A stretch of 10,446 nt of DNA from a bacterium. Its GTDB lineage: Bacteria; Bacteroidota; Bacteroidia; Cytophagales; Thermonemataceae. Each line of letters opens with the position of its first letter. The first letter of the stretch is position 1. Positions 7,427 through 10,446 of the stretch are shown here, one piece after another. A program made the translations under genes and the position numbers. A model generated the notes under the pieces. It was not told where the DNA came from, searched no databases, and was given only the letters and a program-made list of their open reading frames with translations. Where the stretch lies: assembly GCA_025362415.1 (NCBI GenBank), contig JANYGM010000254.1:1-10446 (forward strand), in the 5' to 3' direction.

Positions 7427-7465
7427 AAAAAAATCCTATAAATTTAAAAAATATAGGATTTTTTT
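7427..7465 (-). terminator. Intrinsic-terminator-like hairpin upstream of the TPR gene
   Basis: A perfect 14-bp stem (aaaaaaatcctata with tataggattttttt) encloses an 11-nt A/T loop, with a run of seven Ts in the 3' arm in either direction. On the minus strand it would stop transcripts from the endonuclease gene, whose coding region ends at 7683, before the TPR gene. Confidence 0.6.
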
Positions 7466-7488
7466 GGAAATAAAATGCAAACAACTAT

Positions 7489-7653
7489 TTTGCTGCCGTA
7501 CACTGTTTGTTATTAGTGGTCTGTACCGTAGTGGAACGGAGGTCAGTCCACTAATAACAAAAAGTAAGTTAGTTTTAAAAAGGGTTATGGTCTGACCTTC
7601 ATTGCATTACGGTACAGACCATAATCCTTTTTAAAACAGTGTACAGTAGCAAA
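7489..7653. mobile_element. MITE-like element with TSD-like flanks
   Basis: Terminal inverted repeats of about 20 bp (7488-7508 with 7634-7654, 19 of 21 matching) are flanked by a direct repeat, aaacaactat, at 7479-7488 and 7653-7662, which looks like a target-site duplication of 8-10 bp. Inside are two stem-loops: A (7509-7558, 11 perfect pairs in gttattagtgg/ccactaataac, then imperfect) and B (7573-7636, 21 of 22 pairs). There is no coding capacity. Arms of A and B are related: 7518-7530 is the exact complement of 7608-7620, so alternative folds are possible. No transposase in this window matches it; the mobilising family is unknown. Confidence 0.65.
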
Positions 7654-7659
7654 AACAAC

Positions 7660-7678
7660 TATAATTCGTAATTGAAAA
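7660..7678 (-). repeat. AATTCGTAATT repeat, copy 2
   Basis: Identical over 19 bp to 4561-4579. It lies 4 bp beyond the stop codon of the endonuclease-family gene and touches the right-hand direct repeat of the MITE-like element. Confidence 0.75.
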
Positions 7679-7682
7679 AAAA

Positions 7683-8735
7683 CTATTTTCTTTTTAGCTT
7701 AACAAACACAGAAAAGTGGTCGCTATAGCCACCTAAATATTTTGTGCCTGCATAAGTACGAAACGGATTTCCTTTAAATTTGCCTTCTTTTTCTCGCAAA
7801 AATTCTGGCATAAAAACTTGAGCAGAGTTTTTCACATAATAAAGTTTTGATTTTTTCTCTGCCATAGCCTTAGAAACAATGATTTGGTCAAGCATATTCC
7901 ATTTCCCGTCGTGTTTGTAGCTACCTTTGTCTTGGTCTTTCAAAACGCCCATTGCGTTAAAAAGTTCTCCATTTTTCATATATTTAGTTTCTTTTTTAGC
8001 TTTTAAAGCATCTTTCATACTTTTATTGTTGGGTTCGTCATTCATATCTCCCATAATTAAAATATTCGCTTTTGGAGATTTTTTTTGTAAAATATCAACT
8101 TCTGTACGGATTTGTTCAGCCACAAAAATACGGCTACTTTCGCTCACATCTTGCCCACCTCTACGTGAGGGAAGGTGCGCTACAAACAAATGAAGCGTAT
8201 CACGTCCACCAATCACGCCAGAAACCATTAAAATATCACGTGTGCGGTCTGTAGGATTATTAGGAAAAATAGTTTTAATAGCTTTACTATTAAGAACAGT
8301 GAAAACATCTTTTTTATAAATAAGTGCTACATCAATACCACGCTCATCAGGAGAATCATAATGCACAATACCATATTTTTTTGGTGCAAGTTTTGGCATA
8401 GCAATCAAATCTTCAATGACTTTTTTATTTTCTATCTCACAAAGTCCCAAAATATCAGGTGCATTGGTGCTTCCAAGTTGGGCAATTACCTCCGAAAGTT
8501 TGTCCAATTTGACATTGTAGCGTTCTTTTGTCCATTTACTTTTACTTTCTGGCAGAAAGTCTTCATCATTGATATTGGGGTCGTCTTCTGTATCAAAAAG
8601 ATTTTCAATATTATAGAAAGCTACTACAACCTCTTTGGGTGGTGCTTGAAAAACATAAGCTGTACCAAAAATAGCTATCAAAATAGCTAAAATAGGTAAA
8701 ATTATAGTTTTGCTGAAACGTTTTTTATTTTTCAT
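7683..8735 (-). CDS. Membrane-anchored endonuclease/exonuclease/phosphatase family protein
   Basis: The product has 350 residues. A basic start and hydrophobic segment (about 10-29) form a signal anchor, so the catalytic domain should be extracytoplasmic. The EEP fold motifs are complete: FYNIENLFD (40-48, Asn42), LCEIEN (98-103, metal-binding Glu100), DERGIDVALIY (130-140), AHLPSRRGG (catalytic His187), MGDMND (228-233), MLDQI (281-285) and GYSDH (336-340). The family includes DNases, phosphodiesterases and phosphatases; the FYNIENLFD-D-DE start is typical of secreted Bacteroidota members annotated as endonucleases. Activity is likely intact, but the substrate (DNA, RNA, phospholipid or inositol phosphate) cannot be read from sequence. 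The ATG at 8735 immediately precedes the anchor. It is divergent from the EamA gene and transcribed towards the MITE-like element. Confidence 0.85.
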   Translation of the reverse strand: MKNKKRFSKTIILPILAILIAIFGTAYVFQAPPKEVVVAFYNIENLFDTEDDPNINDEDFLPESKSKWTKERYNVKLDKLSEVIAQLGSTNAPDILGLCEIENKKVIEDLIAMPKLAPKKYGIVHYDSPDERGIDVALIYKKDVFTVLNSKAIKTIFPNNPTDRTRDILMVSGVIGGRDTLHLFVAHLPSRRGGQDVSESSRIFVAEQIRTEVDILQKKSPKANILIMGDMNDEPNNKSMKDALKAKKETKYMKNGELFNAMGVLKDQDKGSYKHDGKWNMLDQIIVSKAMAEKKSKLYYVKNSAQVFMPEFLREKEGKFKGNPFRTYAGTKYLGGYSDHFSVFVKLKRK

Positions 8736-8781
8736 AAAATTTATTAGAAATTATTGACTTTACTTTTTGTATTATCACACA

Positions 8782-8789
8782 CAAAAATA
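8782..8789 (-). promoter_or_regulatory. Candidate -7 box for the endonuclease-family gene
   Basis: The minus strand reads TATTTTTG, a perfect TAnnTTTG match 47 nt upstream of the ATG at 8735, giving a predicted leader of about 40 nt. The nearest possible -33 motif is too close (13 nt). Confidence 0.45.
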
Positions 8790-8835
8790 CAAAAATTTCC
8801 TTCAAAATTCTTTCTAAAAAGAGATTTTTTTAAAA

Positions 8836-8867
8836 TTTGGTAATTCGTAAGCATTTTAGTAATTTTG
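8836..8867 (+). promoter_or_regulatory. Bacteroidota-type promoter for the EamA gene
   Basis: TTTG at 8836-8839, a 20-nt spacer, and TAATTTTG at 8860-8867 match the TTTG / TAnnTTTG consensus exactly with canonical spacing. Transcription would start near 8873, leaving a leader of about 160 nt that contains the palindrome at 8944-8976. Confidence 0.65.
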
Positions 8868-8893
8868 CAAAATTTAAAATTATTTTTTTAGGT

Positions 8894-9019
8894 ATGATTA
8901 TTGATACTTTGTTTTCACCTAAAAAAGAAATATATCATTCTGCAACTTTCCAAAAGTTTAAAACTTTTGGAAAGTTATACCTACTAGTACTACCAAAAAC
9001 GACTATTATCAACTTATAA
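8894..9019 (+). other. Possible 41-codon leader ORF before the EamA gene
   Basis: An ATG at 8894 opens 41 codons ending at 9019, 14 bp before the EamA start, and lies just downstream of the predicted transcription start. The peptide is short with no recognised motif, and its middle is encoded by the palindrome at 8944-8976, which suggests chance rather than selection. Recorded because it is the only ORF in the leader. Confidence 0.2.
8944..8976. repeat. 33-bp near-perfect palindrome in the EamA leader
   Basis: aactttccaaaagttt (8944-8959) is the exact reverse complement of 8961-8976, with a single central A. The usable stem is about 13 bp. It would form in the leader of the EamA transcript. 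No T-run follows, so it is not a typical terminator. Confidence 0.8.
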
Positions 9020-9033
9020 TTTTCACTTATTCA

Positions 9034-10035
9034 ATGACTTTGCCTTCATTTAAAGATTACTTACAACTACATTTTATTGTTTTTATTTGGGGATTTACCG
9101 CAATTCTGGGCAGAATTGTTAGTATTCCGTATGTAGAACTGGTTTTTTACAGAACGCTTTTTGCTGTCATTGGACTTTGGGCTATCTTTTATTTTCAGAA
9201 AAAAAGCTTTAAAGTAGATAAAAAAGACCTTTGGAAATTCCTTGCCACAGGTGGAATTATTGCCTTGCATTGGATATTTTTCTTTGGCGCAGCGCAACTC
9301 TCCAACGTGTCAATATGCCTAATAGGAATGGCTACATCATCTTTTTGGACGAGTTTGCTAGACCCTATTATCTCTCGCAGGCGCATAAGTTGGCTAGAAA
9401 TTATACTTGGTGTGGTGATTGTGGCAGGACTTTATTTTGTTTCTGCCACAGAAATAAGTTATACGAAAGGTTTGCTTTTGGCTATTATTGCCACTATTTT
9501 TGGAACTATTTTTAGCATTATCAACTCAAAACTCATCAAAAAACACAACCATTATACCATTACGTTCTATGAAATGTTGGGTGCATTGCTTGCTGTAATT
9601 ATTTTTTTACCCATTTATCAGTATTTCTTTGCTCCAAATCAAACACTTAATTTTGCCTTAAAAGGCTTTGACTGGCTTTACATTGCTATTTTGGCGTTTG
9701 TGTGTACGGTATATGCGTATGCTATGAGTGTGAAACTTATGAAAAAATTTAGTGTTTTTGCTATCAATCTTACTGTTAATTTAGAGCCTGTTTATGGCTT
9801 TGGACTGGCTTATTTTATTTTGGGAGAACGTGAAAAACTGCCTGTGTATCTTGCAGGAGTAACAATTTTGTTGGCAGTGTTTGCTTATACTATTTTAGAT
9901 TGGTACTTTAAACTCAAAACGCAAAAGAACCGTTTAGAGATTTTGGAGGAATTAAGAGAGGAGGAAAAAGTGAGGTACGAGGTGCAAAGTACGAACTATG
10001 AAATTAAAAGCATAACGCAAAATATTGATAATTAA
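9034..10035 (+). CDS. EamA/DMT-family transporter with repeat-derived C-terminal tail
   Basis: The product has 333 residues with ten predicted membrane spans (about 11-30, 36-54, 68-86, 92-111, 120-137, 145-163, 172-192, 213-230, 242-262, 269-287), forming two EamA repeats. Marks of the family are the FIVFIWGFTAILGR start, FYRTLFAVIGL, the NVSICLIGMATSSFWTSLLDP half-repeat end, and NLEPVYGFGLAYFILGE in the second half. Drug/metabolite transporters of this kind export small metabolites; the substrate is not predictable. The core ends near residue 293; the last 40 residues are charged, and RYEVQSTNYEIK is encoded by the heptamer repeat family found after other genes. The start at 9034 is the first ATG in frame and fits the first span. 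Confidence 0.85.
   Translation: MTLPSFKDYLQLHFIVFIWGFTAILGRIVSIPYVELVFYRTLFAVIGLWAIFYFQKKSFKVDKKDLWKFLATGGIIALHWIFFFGAAQLSNVSICLIGMATSSFWTSLLDPIISRRRISWLEIILGVVIVAGLYFVSATEISYTKGLLLAIIATIFGTIFSIINSKLIKKHNHYTITFYEMLGALLAVIIFLPIYQYFFAPNQTLNFALKGFDWLYIAILAFVCTVYAYAMSVKLMKKFSVFAINLTVNLEPVYGFGLAYFILGEREKLPVYLAGVTILLAVFAYTILDWYFKLKTQKNRLEILEELREEEKVRYEVQSTNYEIKSITQNIDN
9972..10004 (+). repeat. Heptamer-family repeat inside the EamA 3' coding end
   Basis: gaggtacgaggt at 9972-9983 is identical to the reverse complement of 139-150 in the block after the lolA-like gene; gcaaagtacgaactatgaaa continues in the same degenerate 7-bp pattern. It encodes part of the cytoplasmic tail and keeps the gene-sense orientation seen after the lolA-like and TPR genes. 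Confidence 0.65.
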
Positions 10036-10055
10036 GTAATTGTGAATTTTAAATT
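10033..10055 (+). repeat. AATT-rich 23-bp repeat, copy 2
   Basis: Identical over 23 bp to 4449-4471 and starting with the EamA stop codon. A 17-bp part recurs at 10310-10326, where it runs into a duplicated attttaaattgtgaat. Confidence 0.8.
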
Positions 10056-10133
10056 GTGAATTATGAATGAATACAAAGTTTTGATAATTAGACAATTGCA
10101 TACATTTTTTATCAAATCATAACATAAACTAAT

Positions 10134-10310
10134 TAGAGTTTTTATAGTTTGATTATCAAGTATTTAACAATAAATTGGCACTAAAAACCACCCCCAGCCC
10201 CTCCTTAGAAAGGAGGGGAGCAAGATTCCCCTCCTTTTCAAGGAGGGGTTAGGGGTGGTTTTGATATTTATTTGTGCTAAACATTTGATTATCAAGTAAT
10301 AAAAACTCTA
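10134..10310. repeat. 177-bp imperfect palindrome with REP-like double-hairpin core
   Basis: Outer arms tagagtttttat (10134-10145) and its exact complement (10299-10310) bound a region whose halves stay alignable as inverted repeats inwards, with mismatches. tttgattatcaagta, itself nearly palindromic, occurs at 10148-10162 and 10284-10298. The core (10184-10262) has an 11-bp outer stem (aaaaccacccc/ggggtggtttt) enclosing two hairpins with identical 9-bp stems, cccctcctt/aaggagggg, at 10198-10218 and 10228-10248. The core resembles C/G-rich REP/BIME-type repeats. There is no ORF. Confidence 0.75.
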
Positions 10311-10333
10311 TTGTGAATTTTAAATTTTAAATT

Positions 10334-10446
10334 GTGAATACAAGCGTGTTAATTACAAAAACTGCTCGTGAAATAAAAACTTTTATTTCTGAATATTTTG
10401 ATTTTTCACAGAATTTTCCTGCTGATTATCAAGCTATTACAGACGG
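10334..10446 (+). CDS. Possible 5' end of a gene running off the window
   Basis: From GTG at 10334 (alternative GTG at 10346) the frame stays open to the window end: 37 codons starting MNTSVLITKTAREIKTF and continuing with SEYFDFSQNFPADYQ. An in-frame stop lies at 10328-10330. Codon choice and composition resemble the neighbouring genes, and the repeats stop just where the frame begins. The GTG lies in the AATT repeat, so the second GTG or a codon between could be the true start. The family is not recognised. 113 open bases in AT-rich DNA is weak evidence on its own. Confidence 0.5.
   Translation, partial: MNTSVLITKTAREIKTFISEYFDFSQNFPADYQAITD

Noticed and set aside
7509..7558. Integron attC site
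   Set aside because: Imperfect hairpin arms look similar, but the GTTRRRY/RYYYAAC core sites are absent and no cassette array or integrase is present.
8361..8690. Plus-strand 109-codon frame
   Set aside because: Antisense to the complete EEP-family gene, with no recognisable features.
9231..9515. Plus-strand 94-codon frame inside the EamA gene
   Set aside because: Out-of-frame shadow of a clear membrane protein, without its own start region or motifs.

Overview
The window looks like chromosomal DNA of a low-GC gliding Bacteroidota, probably in or near the Cytophagales. The evidence is a clear gldG gene, very AT-rich intergenic DNA, perfect TAnnTTTG -7 boxes before most genes with no Shine-Dalgarno runs, and protein families typical of that phylum. 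The lineage call is inference; no rRNA or tRNA gene is visible.

Layout. 1-177: period-7 degenerate tandem repeats. 178-858 (-): LolA-like periplasmic lipoprotein carrier. 1099-2778 (-): gldG, of the gliding-associated ABC system. 2779-3136: divergent spacer filled with stem-loops, including a stem of about 37 bp. 3137-4444 (+): secreted amidohydrolase-like protein lacking the HxH metal motif. 4445-4589: convergent spacer with a 14-bp hairpin. 4590-5324 (-): polyprenol-phosphate mannosyltransferase, TTG start. 5475-7379 (-): exported TPR protein with one membrane span and a degenerate SpoIIE/PP2C-type phosphatase domain. 7380-7682: intrinsic-terminator-like hairpin and a 165-bp MITE-like element. 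7683-8735 (-): membrane-anchored endonuclease/exonuclease/phosphatase-family protein. 8736-9033: divergent promoters, a 33-bp palindrome and a possible leader ORF. 9034-10035 (+): EamA/DMT transporter with a repeat-derived C-terminal tail. 10036-10333: AATT-rich repeats and a 177-bp imperfect palindrome around a REP-like double hairpin. 10334-10446 (+): possible start of another gene.

The genes do not form one pathway. Each appears to have its own promoter, and spacers are 145-360 bp. Envelope functions dominate: lipoprotein trafficking, gliding, lipid-linked mannose, secreted or anchored hydrolases, and a sensor-like TPR protein. I see no defence system, phage or full-length transposon.

The points most worth a second look are: (1) the TPR protein's SpoIIE-type domain, in which every expected metal-binding Asp appears replaced while the frame stays open; (2) short repeat families that sit just after stop codons of most genes, the heptamer family in constant orientation relative to transcription, and that have run into one coding region; (3) several structured non-coding elements, one with TSD-like direct repeats and one in the putative gldG leader.
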